From CAYLPJ01 sp964385465 (GTDB lineage: Bacteria; Planctomycetota; Phycisphaerae; SM23-33): a stretch of DNA of 64,000 bases. The position numbers and the translations under genes are program-made. Positions 17,623 to 25,965 of this stretch are shown in pieces (the stretch's first letter is position 1; every line of letters starts with the position of its first letter). Under the pieces are notes generated by a model that saw only the letters and a list, made by a program, of their open reading frames with translations, did not search any database and was not told where the DNA came from. Location of the stretch: NCBI GenBank assembly GCA_964385465.1, contig CAYLPJ010000023.1:1-64000 (forward strand), in the 5' to 3' direction.

Positions 17623-18056
17623 GCACGCGACAGCGCCATCGTGCCGAAATGCTCCTGCGGCTGCGGCGCCGCCAGGAGGAACTGGCCCGCCGCGGCTTCG
17701 ACCGCGCCGCCGCCGAGGTCGACGGACTTCGCCGACGGGTCGGCGAACTGGACGCCATGCTCGCCGCCCGCAGCGAGGCCGTCCGCAAGCGGCTCACCGG
17801 CCCCACGCCGGCCGCGCCGCCGCCGGATTACGCCCAGCACGTCGAGGACCTGCGGCTGGCCATCGACGAGGACCGGGCACGCATGCCCGACGCCGAGGAG
17901 GCCCTCGCCGGCTGTCGGGCGGAGCTCGCCGAGGCCGTCCGCCGGCGCAAGGCCGCCGAACTGCTCGTCCAGCGCGTCGGCGAGGCGCCTCCCGGCGCCG
18001 CCGCCGACGAGGCCGACTGGCTGGCGCGACGCGCCGCCGACCGGACACCATCCTGA
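17619..18056 (+). CDS. fliJ: Flagellar export chaperone FliJ
   Basis: A 145-residue, almost wholly helical, Arg/Glu/Ala-rich coiled-coil protein in the standard place after fliI. FliJ enters the FliI ring like a gamma subunit and recycles chaperones. Sequence identity of FliJ proteins is always low; the call rests on size, coiled-coil pattern and position. The GTG at 17619 overlaps the fliI stop (GTGA). An upstream in-frame GTG (near 17604) is also possible. Confidence 0.82.
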   Translation: MSTRQRHRAEMLLRLRRRQEELARRGFDRAAAEVDGLRRRVGELDAMLAARSEAVRKRLTGPTPAAPPPDYAQHVEDLRLAIDEDRARMPDAEEALAGCRAELAEAVRRRKAAELLVQRVGEAPPGAAADEADWLARRAADRTPS

Positions 18057-18063
18057 ACGAACC

Positions 18064-18315
18064 ATGCGAAAGAACCTGCGAATCGAGCTGGGACGCATCT
18101 GGCTGACGGCCGAGGACGCCGCGGCGCTGGACGTCGGCGCGGAGGTAGACCTCGACCGCCCGGCCGAGGCGCCCGTGTCGGTCTTCGCCGGGCCGCGGCG
18201 GGTCGCCGACGGAACGCTGAGCACGATGGACGGCGGGCTGGCGGTTCGCCTGGAAAGCCTGAGCCACGATGCCCCCGCCCCGACCGGCGGCGGGAAGGAA
18301 CACCGAGAGCCATGA
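18064..18315 (+). CDS. fliN: FliN-like SpoA-domain protein, minimal C-ring component
   Basis: An 83-residue protein that is essentially one SpoA domain: RIELGRIWLTAEDAAALDVG, VDLDRPAEAPVSVFAG and TLSTMDGGLAVRLESL match the strand pattern of FliN/FliM C-termini. FliN builds the lower C-ring and binds FliH. Usual FliN proteins have 100-140 residues with an N-terminal extension; this one has none. It lies between fliJ and fliO, where FliN-type genes are found. No FliM gene is in the window. The ATG at 18064 lies eight bases after fliJ, and its stop overlaps the fliO start (ATGA). It is missed easily because a longer false frame covers it. Confidence 0.8.
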   Translation: MRKNLRIELGRIWLTAEDAAALDVGAEVDLDRPAEAPVSVFAGPRRVADGTLSTMDGGLAVRLESLSHDAPAPTGGGKEHREP

Positions 18316-18869
18316 GCGGTCGCCAACGCCATTGGATGCTGGCCCCCGCGGTAGTGTTTCTCATAGCGCTGCCGCGGGGTGCGGCCTGCGCGGGCGGGCG
18401 AGACGGTCAACCTGGCGGCGCGGCCACACGGGCGGCCTCGGCCACGCGCCCCGGCGCCCGGCCGCTGGCGCCGCGGGGAGACGACGTGGAGAGCCGCCGC
18501 CTCTCGCGGTCGCAAGGCGATGCCGCCGACGGCTGGATGCGGACACTGTTGGCGCTGGGGATCGTGATTGCGCTGATCTTCGCGGCCCGCTACGCCCTGC
18601 GGCGTTTCGGCGGGCGTGGGTCGGGCGTGTCCCTCGGCCGGCGAGGCGCGGTGATCGAGGTGCTCACGCGGACGAGCTTCTCGCCGCGTCAGCAGTTGGC
18701 CCTGGTGCGGCTGGGGCGGCGGCTGGTGCTGGTGGGCTCCGGGCCGGAGGGCATGACCGCGCTGGCGGAGGTCACCGACCGCGCCGAAGCCGACGAGCTG
18801 CTCGCCCGCCTCGGGGCCGGTGGGGCCGACACCGACAGCGCCGACCGCGGCGAGGGGGGGGCGTCATGA
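18312..18869 (+). CDS. fliO: Flagellar biosynthesis protein FliO
   Basis: Small membrane protein that helps assemble FliP into the export-gate core. The 185-residue product has a signal-like N-terminus (APAVVFLIALPRGAACAGG), a disordered Ala/Arg/Pro stretch, a membrane helix (MRTLLALGIVIALIFAARYA, residues ~76-95) and a C-terminal SpoA-like beta region (VIEVLTRTSFSPRQQLALVR, LVLVGSGPEGMTAL). The pattern is typical of FliO. Overlaps neighbours by four bases on both sides. Confidence 0.9.
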   Translation: MSGRQRHWMLAPAVVFLIALPRGAACAGGRDGQPGGAATRAASATRPGARPLAPRGDDVESRRLSRSQGDAADGWMRTLLALGIVIALIFAARYALRRFGGRGSGVSLGRRGAVIEVLTRTSFSPRQQLALVRLGRRLVLVGSGPEGMTALAEVTDRAEADELLARLGAGGADTDSADRGEGGAS

Positions 18870-19648
18870 GAGCGTCCGTCGCCATCCTGTGCGGGATGCT
18901 GCTGGCGCCCGTCGCCTCCGCGGCTGCGACCACGGCCGACGCCAACGCGCCGGACGCCAACGCCGCCGCGCTGGCCGACGTGCTGCCCGACGTGTCCAGC
19001 CGCAGCGGCATGGCGGCGACGCTTCAATGGCTGACGGCCATCACCGTCCTGACCGTCGCCCCGGCCGTGCTGGTCATGGTCAGCAGCTTCACGCGGATCG
19101 TGGTCGTCCTGGGCCTGCTCCGCCAGGCCCTCGCCGCCCAGCAGGTGCCGCCCAACCAGGTGCTGTTCGGCCTGGCGCTGCTGATGAGCCTCGCGGTGAT
19201 GGCCCCGGTGATCCGCGACGTGCACGGCGGGGCGGTCTCGCCGTACCTTGCCGGCCGGCTGGGGCGGGACGAGGCGCTCGCCGCCGGCGAGACCCGCGTG
19301 CGCGAGTTCATGATCGGGCAGATCGAGGCCGGCGGGAACACCGACGACGTGTACCTCTTCCTCGACGAGGCCGCCGCCGCCCGGGCGGACCTGACCTGGT
19401 CCGACGTGCCCACCGTGGCGCTGATCCCGTCCTTCGTCGTCAGCGAGTTGAAGATCGCCTTCCTGATGGGCTTCCGCATCTACCTGCCGTTCCTGATCGT
19501 CGACATGCTCGTCGGGGCCGTGCTGATCTCCATGGGCATGCTCATGCTGCCGCCCGTGCTGATCTCCCTGCCGTTCAAGCTGCTGCTGTTCGTCCTCGCC
19601 GACGGATGGCACCTGGTGGTGGGCACGCTGCTGGCCAGTTTCGGATAG
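18866..19648 (+). CDS. fliP: Flagellar export-gate protein FliP
   Basis: Forms the FliP5FliQ4FliR1 export gate in the inner membrane. The 260-residue product has an N-terminal signal peptide, the SFTRIVVVLGLLRQALAAQQ signature, the periplasmic loop, and the motif TVALIPSFVVSELKIAFLMG followed by FLIVDMLVGAVLISMGM. Length is normal. The ATG at 18866 overlaps the fliO stop. Assignment is firm. Confidence 0.97.
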   Translation: MRASVAILCGMLLAPVASAAATTADANAPDANAAALADVLPDVSSRSGMAATLQWLTAITVLTVAPAVLVMVSSFTRIVVVLGLLRQALAAQQVPPNQVLFGLALLMSLAVMAPVIRDVHGGAVSPYLAGRLGRDEALAAGETRVREFMIGQIEAGGNTDDVYLFLDEAAAARADLTWSDVPTVALIPSFVVSELKIAFLMGFRIYLPFLIVDMLVGAVLISMGMLMLPPVLISLPFKLLLFVLADGWHLVVGTLLASFG

Positions 19649-19661
19649 CCGGAGAAACGCC

Positions 19662-19919
19662 GTGAACGAATACGAAGCCATCGACCTCGCACGCCGTGCC
19701 GTGACGATCACCCTCGTCGTGGGCACGCCGGTGCTGGCTACCGCCCTGGTCGTCGGGCTGATCGTCAGCCTCCTCCAGGCCGTCACCCAGGTCCAGGAGC
19801 ACACCCTCAGCTTCGTACCGAAGATCATCGCCGTCCTCATCGCCGTTGCGCTCGCCGGGCCGTGGATGCTCTCCCGCCTGGTTCAGTTCGGCCGCGAGAT
19901 GTTCGGCACGCTGCCGTAA
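19662..19919 (+). CDS. fliQ: Flagellar export-gate protein FliQ
   Basis: Two-helix export-gate subunit of 85 residues, the standard size. Conserved features are GTPVLATALVVGLIVSLLQA and the loop TQVQEHTLSFVPKI, then IAVLIAVALAGPWML. Start GTG at 19662 with GGAGAAA upstream. It lies 13 bases after fliP and 15 before fliR. Confidence 0.97.
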   Translation: MNEYEAIDLARRAVTITLVVGTPVLATALVVGLIVSLLQAVTQVQEHTLSFVPKIIAVLIAVALAGPWMLSRLVQFGREMFGTLP

Positions 19920-19934
19920 CCGGATGGACACCGC

Positions 19935-20711
19935 ATGACCGACATGAACGCCATCGCGACCTGGGCGCCCACGCTGCTCGCCGTGGCCGCGCGCCTGGCG
20001 GGCATGGCCCTGGTGGCACCGCCGCTGGCGCACCCCGCCGTGCCGGTCAAGCTCCGCGTGGGGATCGCGGCGGCGATGGCCCTGGCGGTGGTGGCCCGCC
20101 TGGCCGAGCCGATGCCGCTGCCGGGCTCCGGCGGGGCGCTGGTGCTCGGCCTGGGCGGCGAACTGGTCCTCGGGTGGGCGATCGGCTACCTCGCCGCGGC
20201 CCTGCTGGCCGGGGTGGAGTTGGGCGCGTACCACGTGGCCACGCAGATGGGCCTGGCGCTGGGCAGCGTGGCCAACCCGACGGGCGGAACGGCCCGCGGC
20301 TCGATCGCGGGGCTGTACCACCTGCTGGCGGTGGTGGCGTTCTTCGGCGTCGGCGGGCACCGGGCGCTGATCGGCGGGCTGCTGGGCAGCTTCCGGACCG
20401 TTCCTCCGCTGGGTGCGGCGTTCGGCGCCGAGCTGCTGCCGGCCGCCGTGGGGATGCTCGCCGCGGGCTTCGTGCTCGCGCTGAAGCTCGCCGCGCCGGT
20501 GCTGATCGCGCTGCTGCTGGCCACCGTGGCGATGGGCCTGCTCCAGCGCGCCGTGCCCCAGATCTCGCTGTTGACCGTCGGCCTGCCCGTCCGTGCGCTG
20601 CTGGGGCTGGCCGCCATCGCCGCCGGCGCCGGCGCGGCTTGGCCGCTGCTGGACGTCGCCGCCGGGCAGCTCGATCGAACCGTGCAGGGCCTCATCGTGG
20701 CAGTGAGATAG
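19935..20711 (+). CDS. fliR: Flagellar export-gate protein FliR
   Basis: Multi-pass export-gate subunit that caps the FliP/FliQ helix assembly and binds FlhB. The 258-residue product has about six membrane segments, with the conserved block VPVKLRVGIAAAMALAV, the GELVLGWAIGYLAA stretch and a C-terminal region ISLLTVGLPVRALLGL. Length is normal. Three bases separate its stop from the flhB ATG. Confidence 0.95.
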   Translation: MTDMNAIATWAPTLLAVAARLAGMALVAPPLAHPAVPVKLRVGIAAAMALAVVARLAEPMPLPGSGGALVLGLGGELVLGWAIGYLAAALLAGVELGAYHVATQMGLALGSVANPTGGTARGSIAGLYHLLAVVAFFGVGGHRALIGGLLGSFRTVPPLGAAFGAELLPAAVGMLAAGFVLALKLAAPVLIALLLATVAMGLLQRAVPQISLLTVGLPVRALLGLAAIAAGAGAAWPLLDVAAGQLDRTVQGLIVAVR

Positions 20712-20713
20712 CC

Positions 20714-21508
20714 ATGGCCGAGAACAGAACCGACACCGCCGAACGCACCGAGCAGCCCACGCCGCAGCGCCTGCGCGAGGCCCGCAGACATGGCCGGATC
20801 CCCCGAAGCGCCGAACTCACCGGCGCCGCCGCCGGCCTGGCCGCGCTGGCCGGGCTTGCCCTCCTCGCCCCCGGGCTGCTGGACGACCTCACCCGGCTGG
20901 TGCGGACGTTCCTGGACGCCTCCGCCGCGCCGCCGGCCGACGGGCCGGCCTCGCTGGCGCCGCTGGTCCTCTCGGCCGCCTGGCCCGCGGTCGCCCGGTG
21001 CGGGTTGCTGCTGGTCCTGGCGGGCATTGCCGCCGTCGCCGTCGGCGCGGTGCAGAGCGGCGGGACCGTATCGGCCGAGCGCATCCGCCCCGACCTGGAG
21101 CGCGTCGGCCTGGCCGCCGGGCTGCGAAGGCTGCTCTCCCCGCGGACAGTCGTGCGCTGCGGGATGACGCTTGCCAAGCTCGCCGTCGTCGCCGCGGCCG
21201 GCTGGTGGGCGATCCGCCCGGCGCTGGGGCGCCTGGCCGCGTCGGCCGGGCTCGGCCCCGAGGCCCTCGCTGCCCGGGTCGGATCGGCGGCATGGGCCCT
21301 GGCCGTTCGGGTGGCGGTGGCCATGCTGGCGCTGGGGCTGATCGACTACGCGTGGCAGTACTGGCAGCACCGCCGGGACCTGCGAATGACCCGCCGCGAG
21401 TGGCTGCGTGACATGCGCGAGCTGGAGCCCGCCTGGCGCCCCCGCGGCCGGAACCGTACCGGCGGCGAACGATCCGGACGCCCCGACGCGAGGACCGTCG
21501 ATGCCTGA
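20714..21508 (+). CDS. flhB: FlhB lacking the cytoplasmic autocleavage domain
   Basis: The 264-residue product has the N-terminal TEQPTPQRLREARRHGRIPR signature and four membrane segments of FlhB up to ALGLIDYAWQYWQHRRDL and MTRREWLRDMRELE. Canonical FlhB (about 350-380 residues) continues with a cytoplasmic domain containing the autocleaved NPTH motif that switches export from rod/hook to filament substrates. Here that domain is missing: after RELE only ~23 Arg/Gly-rich residues follow. No remnant lies downstream, because flhA starts eight bases before the flhB stop. So this is a compact form rather than a frameshift, and substrate switching must work differently or use a separate FlhX-like protein elsewhere. 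Confidence 0.9.
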   Translation: MAENRTDTAERTEQPTPQRLREARRHGRIPRSAELTGAAAGLAALAGLALLAPGLLDDLTRLVRTFLDASAAPPADGPASLAPLVLSAAWPAVARCGLLLVLAGIAAVAVGAVQSGGTVSAERIRPDLERVGLAAGLRRLLSPRTVVRCGMTLAKLAVVAAAGWWAIRPALGRLAASAGLGPEALAARVGSAAWALAVRVAVAMLALGLIDYAWQYWQHRRDLRMTRREWLRDMRELEPAWRPRGRNRTGGERSGRPDARTVDA

Positions 21509-23612
21509 TCGAACCGCGACATTCCGCGACCTGGCCCGCACGGCCGGTCGGTACCGCGGGCTGGTTCTGCCGGTCGGCGCGGCGATGCTGCTGTTCGTCG
21601 TCCTGGTGCCGCTGCCTCCGGCGATGGTGGACGTGCTGCTGGCGGCGAACATCACGCTCGGCGCGGTCGTGCTGCTGACGGCGATCAGCGTGCCCAGTCC
21701 GCTGGAGTTCAGCGTCTTCCCGTCGATCCTGCTGGGCGCGACGCTGTTCCGCCTCGTGCTCAACGTGGCCACGACGCGGCTGATCCTGACCGCCGGGGCG
21801 GGCGGGCGCCCCCCGGCCGCCGCGGCCACCGCGGCGGGGCAGGTGATCTGGTCCTTCAGCGAGTTCGTCACCCGCGGTTCGCTGGCCGTCGGGGTGATCC
21901 TGTTCGTGATCCTCGTGGTGGTCCAGTTCGTCGTGGTCACCAAGGGCGCCGCCCGGATCAGCGAGGTCGCCGCGCGGTTCGTCCTGGACGCCATGCCGGG
22001 CAAGCAGGCCGCCATCGATTCCGAGCTGGCCTCGGGGATGATCGACGAGTCCGCCGCACGGCGCCGCCGGGACCGCATCACGCGCGAGGCGGACCTCTAC
22101 GGCGCGATGGACGGGGCAAGCAAGTTCCTCCGCGGCGACGCCGTCGCCGCCGCCCTGATCACCCTGATCAACTTCCTCGGCGGGCTTTACGTCGGGCTCG
22201 TGCAGTACGGATGGTCCTTCGGCGAAACCACCTCGCTGTTTGCGCGGCTGACGATCGGCGACGGCCTTGCCGCCCAGGTGCCGGCCTTTCTGGTCTCGAT
22301 CTCCGCGGCGCTGATCGTCACGCGCTCGACGGCGCGGACGGACCTCGGCGAGGAGGTCGTCAGCCAGCTCACGGGGCGCCCGGTCGTGCTGGTCATCACC
22401 GCCGCCTTCCTGGCCGCCCTGGCCCTGACGGACCTGCCCAAGGCGCCCCTGCTGCTGCTGGGCGTCGGCTGCGTGGGCCTGGCCGTGCTGCTGCACCGTT
22501 CGCGAGCGGCCGGCAATGCCGAGGGCGACCCCGCCGAGCCTCCTGCCGCCGTCGAGGCCGCGCCCTCGCCCACGGGCGGGCGTGAGATCGAGCACGTTCT
22601 GGCCGTCGAGCCGCTGAGCGTGGAGCTGGGCTATGGCCTGGTCCGCCTGGTGGACGCGTCGGCGGGAGGGGACCTGAGCGACCGGATCACGGCCCTTCGC
22701 CGTCGGATCGCCCGGGAAATGGGCCTTGTTGCACCGCCGGTTCGCATCCGCGATAATCTCGCCCTGGACGCACGCGGATATGTCATCCGGGTGCGCGGCG
22801 CGAAAGTGGCCTCGGGGCGGCTGTACCCCAACCAGCTCCTTGCCGTCGGAGGGTCGAAGACCACGGGCAAGGTGCTCGGGCGGGAGGCCGTCGAGCCGGC
22901 GTTCGGAAGCCCGGCCGTGTGGGTCAGCTCCGCCCAGCGCGAGCATGCCGAGCGGATGAACTACACGGTGGTCGAGCCCGCGAGCGTGCTGGCGACGCAC
23001 CTGGCGGAGGTGGTCCGCAGGCACGCTCACGAACTGCTGTCGCGCCAGCGCGTGGCGGAGATTCTCGACGGGCTCCGCGGCTCGGCCGCCCAGCTTGTCG
23101 ATGACGTGACCGCCCGGCTGGATGTCGGGCGCGTGCGGAAGGTGCTCGCCCGGCTGCTGGCGGAACGGGTGCCCATCCGCGACATGGAGGCGATCCTGGA
23201 GGCCCTCTGCGAAGCCGCCGAGCGGACCGACGACGTCGCCCGGCTGACCGAGGCCGTCCGCGCCCGCCTGGGACGGACGCTCAGCCAGCAATACTGCGAC
23301 GAGGACGGCCGGCTGTGGTGCGTCTGCCTGGACGCCGAGGCCGAGGATGCCCTGCGCCGCCTTGCCGACGCCGACCGGCCGGACCTGCGGGCCGACGGCG
23401 ACATGGCCCGCCGGCTCGCCGACGCGCTCGACGAGCCGCTGGCCGAACTCCGCACGCAAGGGCGCCCGCCGGTGGTGGTGTGCAGCCCGGAGGTCCGCCC
23501 CGCCGTGCGAAGGGCGATGGCGGGCGCCGTGCCCAACGCCGCCGTGCTGGCCTACAACGAGATCGAATCGGTTGACGTGCAACCCGTTCAGACTGCGAGA
23601 ACCGGATCATGA
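21501..23612 (+). CDS. flhA: Flagellar export protein FlhA
   Basis: Large export-gate component: eight membrane segments and a cytoplasmic substrate/chaperone docking domain. The 703-residue product shows FPSILLGATLFRLVLNVATT, the FHIPEP-type loop with VLDAMPGKQAAIDSELASGM (whose Asp is essential in Salmonella) and a complete C-terminal domain (RDMEAILEALCEAA, PPVVVCSPEVRPAVRRAM). Length is normal, in contrast to the shortened FlhB before it. ATG at 21501, overlapping flhB by eight bases and flhF by four. Confidence 0.97.
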   Translation: MPDRTATFRDLARTAGRYRGLVLPVGAAMLLFVVLVPLPPAMVDVLLAANITLGAVVLLTAISVPSPLEFSVFPSILLGATLFRLVLNVATTRLILTAGAGGRPPAAAATAAGQVIWSFSEFVTRGSLAVGVILFVILVVVQFVVVTKGAARISEVAARFVLDAMPGKQAAIDSELASGMIDESAARRRRDRITREADLYGAMDGASKFLRGDAVAAALITLINFLGGLYVGLVQYGWSFGETTSLFARLTIGDGLAAQVPAFLVSISAALIVTRSTARTDLGEEVVSQLTGRPVVLVITAAFLAALALTDLPKAPLLLLGVGCVGLAVLLHRSRAAGNAEGDPAEPPAAVEAAPSPTGGREIEHVLAVEPLSVELGYGLVRLVDASAGGDLSDRITALRRRIAREMGLVAPPVRIRDNLALDARGYVIRVRGAKVASGRLYPNQLLAVGGSKTTGKVLGREAVEPAFGSPAVWVSSAQREHAERMNYTVVEPASVLATHLAEVVRRHAHELLSRQRVAEILDGLRGSAAQLVDDVTARLDVGRVRKVLARLLAERVPIRDMEAILEALCEAAERTDDVARLTEAVRARLGRTLSQQYCDEDGRLWCVCLDAEAEDALRRLADADRPDLRADGDMARRLADALDEPLAELRTQGRPPVVVCSPEVRPAVRRAMAGAVPNAAVLAYNEIESVDVQPVQTARTGS

Positions 23613-24874
23613 CCCTCAAAACGTACCAGGCCCACACGATGGCCGAGGCCCTCGCGGCGGTAAAGCGCGACCTGGGGCGCGACGCCGTCATCGTCCACAC
23701 GCGAAACGTCCGCCGCGGCGGGCTGCTCCGCTTCTGGCGGCGATGCATGTGGGAGATCACCGCCTCGCCCAACCTCAACGTGCCCCCGCGGCTGGGGCCG
23801 GGGGAGTACCTGTCCAGCCCCGCCGGGCAGCAGGGCGGGAAGGACGCCGAGGCCGCCGAGCAGGGCGGCAGCGCGGCCGTCGCGTTGGAGGACCCCCCGG
23901 CCGACGCCGGTGCCGACGCGAGCGAGCGCCCCGCGTGGCGGTCCGAAGGCGCCCTCGGCGACCGCCTGGAAGGCCTGGAGCGGATGATGCGCGAGTTGCT
24001 GGACCGGCCCGGGAAGGCGGCGGACGCGGAGGGGCCCGTTCCGGCGCCCCTGCGCCCGCTGAAGGAGCACCTTGTCGAACAGGACGTTTCCTCCGACGCC
24101 GCCGAAGACATCCTTCGCGAGGTGGGCATGGGGCTGACCGGCGAGCAGCTCGCCGACGCCGACGCCGTTCGCGCCCGCCTGGCAGAGACCCTCGCCGGGC
24201 GGATCCACGTCGCGCCAGGCGAGCCGCCCGACGCCCGCCGCGCTGACGGCCGCGCGCCCACGGGCAGGCCGCGGGTCATCGCGCTGATCGGGCCCACCGG
24301 GGTGGGCAAGACGACGACCATCGCCAAGCTCGCCGCCAGCCACCGGCTGAGCGGCGGGAGGAAGGTGGCGTTGATCACCATCGACACCTACCGCATCGCG
24401 GCGGTGGACCAGCTTCGCACGTACGCGGACATCATCGAGGTGCCGCTGCGCGCGGTGCTGTCGGCCGGCGAGCTGCATTCGGCGCTGGACGCCTTCAGCG
24501 ACCGGGACGTGGTGCTCATCGACACCGCCGGGCGGAGCCAGAACAACCGCCTGCGCCTCAGCCAGCTCCGCGGCTTCCTGCGGGCGGCGAGGCCGGACGA
24601 GACGCACCTCGTCGTCTCGGCGACGAACAGCCGACCGTGCACGCGGCGGATCATCGAGCAGTTCTGGCCACTCGGAGCCAACCGGCTGATCGTCTCGAAG
24701 CTGGACGAGGCGGCGACGTTCGGCGTGTTCGTCAACGCCACCAGCACCGAGCACCCGTTGAGCTACGTTACCACCGGGCAGGACGTGCCCGACGACATCA
24801 CCCGCGCCGACCCGGCCGCCCTGGCCGAGTGCATCCTCGCCGGCGAGCTCGGAGGGCCGCGCCATGTCGACTGA
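23609..24874 (+). CDS. flhF: SRP-like GTPase FlhF
   Basis: Signal-recognition-type GTPase that positions the flagellum. The 421-residue product has the N-terminal B-domain region (KTYQAHTMAEALAAVKRDLG), an acidic linker, and the NG domains with G1 GPTGVGKTTTIAKLA (~227-241), DTYRIAAVDQLRTYA, G3 DTAGRSQNN and G4 SKLDEA. Length is normal. It overlaps flhA by four bases and flhG by eleven. FlhF with FlhG usually sets polar or fixed flagellar number, which suggests a spatially controlled flagellum; inference from the family. Confidence 0.95.
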   Translation: MTLKTYQAHTMAEALAAVKRDLGRDAVIVHTRNVRRGGLLRFWRRCMWEITASPNLNVPPRLGPGEYLSSPAGQQGGKDAEAAEQGGSAAVALEDPPADAGADASERPAWRSEGALGDRLEGLERMMRELLDRPGKAADAEGPVPAPLRPLKEHLVEQDVSSDAAEDILREVGMGLTGEQLADADAVRARLAETLAGRIHVAPGEPPDARRADGRAPTGRPRVIALIGPTGVGKTTTIAKLAASHRLSGGRKVALITIDTYRIAAVDQLRTYADIIEVPLRAVLSAGELHSALDAFSDRDVVLIDTAGRSQNNRLRLSQLRGFLRAARPDETHLVVSATNSRPCTRRIIEQFWPLGANRLIVSKLDEAATFGVFVNATSTEHPLSYVTTGQDVPDDITRADPAALAECILAGELGGPRHVD

Positions 24875-25712
24875 CGACCAGGCCAGCAAGCTCCGCCAGC
24901 TCATGCGCCAGGCGCGCGGCACGCGGACGATCGCGGTCACCTCCGGCAAGGGTGGAGTGGGCAAGAGCAATGTCGCGCTGAACCTGGGCATCCTGCTGTC
25001 GGCCGCCGGGCACCGGGTGGCGCTCGTCGACGCCGACCTGGGGCTGGCGAACCTCGATGTGCTGGCCAACGTGACGGTGCGGGCGAACCTCTCGCACGTG
25101 ATCGCCGGGACGCGGACGTTGGAGGAAACGGTCATCGACCTGTCCAGCGGCGTCCAGCTCGTCCCCGGGGCGAGCGGCATCGCGGGCCTGGCGGACCTGT
25201 CCGACTTCGAACGCGCCAAGCTGCTGGGCCAACTGTCGGCCCTCGAAGGCGACAACGACGTGATCCTCGTCGACTGCTCTGCCGGGATCGGCCCGATCGT
25301 GCTCGGCTTTGCCAACGCCGCCGACCACGTGATGGTGGTCACCACCCCCGAGCCGACGGCCGTCACCGACGGCTACGCGGTCATCAAGGCCGTCAAGCGG
25401 CGCAATTACCAGGGGCACGTCAGCCTGCTGGTGAACATGGCGTCGGGGCGCCACGAGGCGCGGACGACCTACCAGCGGATCGCCACGGTGGGGCGGCAGT
25501 TCCTCGGGGCGCGGGTCTTCGACGCCGGGTACGTCCTCAGCGATGCCCGCGTCCGCGAGGCCGTCAAGCGGCGCGAGCCGTTCGTCCTGGCCTATCCGCG
25601 GACGCCCGCCAGCCGCTGCCTGGCCGCCCTGGCGACCAAGCTGCGGACGGGCAACGCCCTTGTGGGACAGAAGGAAGGCTTCTTCCGAAGGGTTGCCAAC
25701 TGGTTCGCATGA
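24864..25712 (+). CDS. flhG: MinD-like ATPase FlhG (FleN/YlxH)
   Basis: Controls flagellar number as partner of FlhF. The 282-residue product has the deviant Walker A motif TSGKGGVGKS (~26-35), NLGILLSAAGHRVALVDADL, the DCSAGIGP switch and TTPEPTAVTDGYA. A C-terminal amphipathic stretch (EGFFRRVANWFA) would serve as a membrane-targeting helix. ATG at 24864 inside the flhF end. Confidence 0.94.
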   Translation: MSTDDQASKLRQLMRQARGTRTIAVTSGKGGVGKSNVALNLGILLSAAGHRVALVDADLGLANLDVLANVTVRANLSHVIAGTRTLEETVIDLSSGVQLVPGASGIAGLADLSDFERAKLLGQLSALEGDNDVILVDCSAGIGPIVLGFANAADHVMVVTTPEPTAVTDGYAVIKAVKRRNYQGHVSLLVNMASGRHEARTTYQRIATVGRQFLGARVFDAGYVLSDARVREAVKRREPFVLAYPRTPASRCLAALATKLRTGNALVGQKEGFFRRVANWFA

Positions 25713-25800
25713 GGTCATGATAAACAAGGCAAGATAAGAAGGCAAAGGTATCTAGCGGGTATAAGCGATATAAAAGGTATAAAAAGATCAAAGAGACTAG
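25713..25800. promoter_or_regulatory. A+T-rich island before fliA, possible promoter region
   Basis: About 85 bases are strikingly A+T-rich in a very G+C-rich genome. They contain repeated GTATAA/GATATAAAA/GTATAAAAAG words (25758-25790), which offer several -10-like boxes. No clear -35 partner was identified. The rest of the gap to fliA (25801-25965) has normal composition and holds a stray TTGACA (25856-25861) without a good -10. Confidence 0.4.
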
Positions 25801-25965
25801 GGTGTTAATCCGACATCATGGGGAACGGACAGGCAACAGCCCCACGGAAGGGGTCTTGACAGACCGCCCCCCGGCCGACGGCCGGCGGATCCCATCGCAG
25901 CCGAAACGCACCCGTCATTTCGACAGTCTTGACGGCCTGAGCGGACAAGAAGGAGCGAGCCCACT

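Noticed and set aside
21409..21508. Frameshift as the cause of the short FlhB
   Set aside because: No remnant of the NPTH domain is readable in any frame after RELE, and the complete flhA starts eight bases before the flhB stop.
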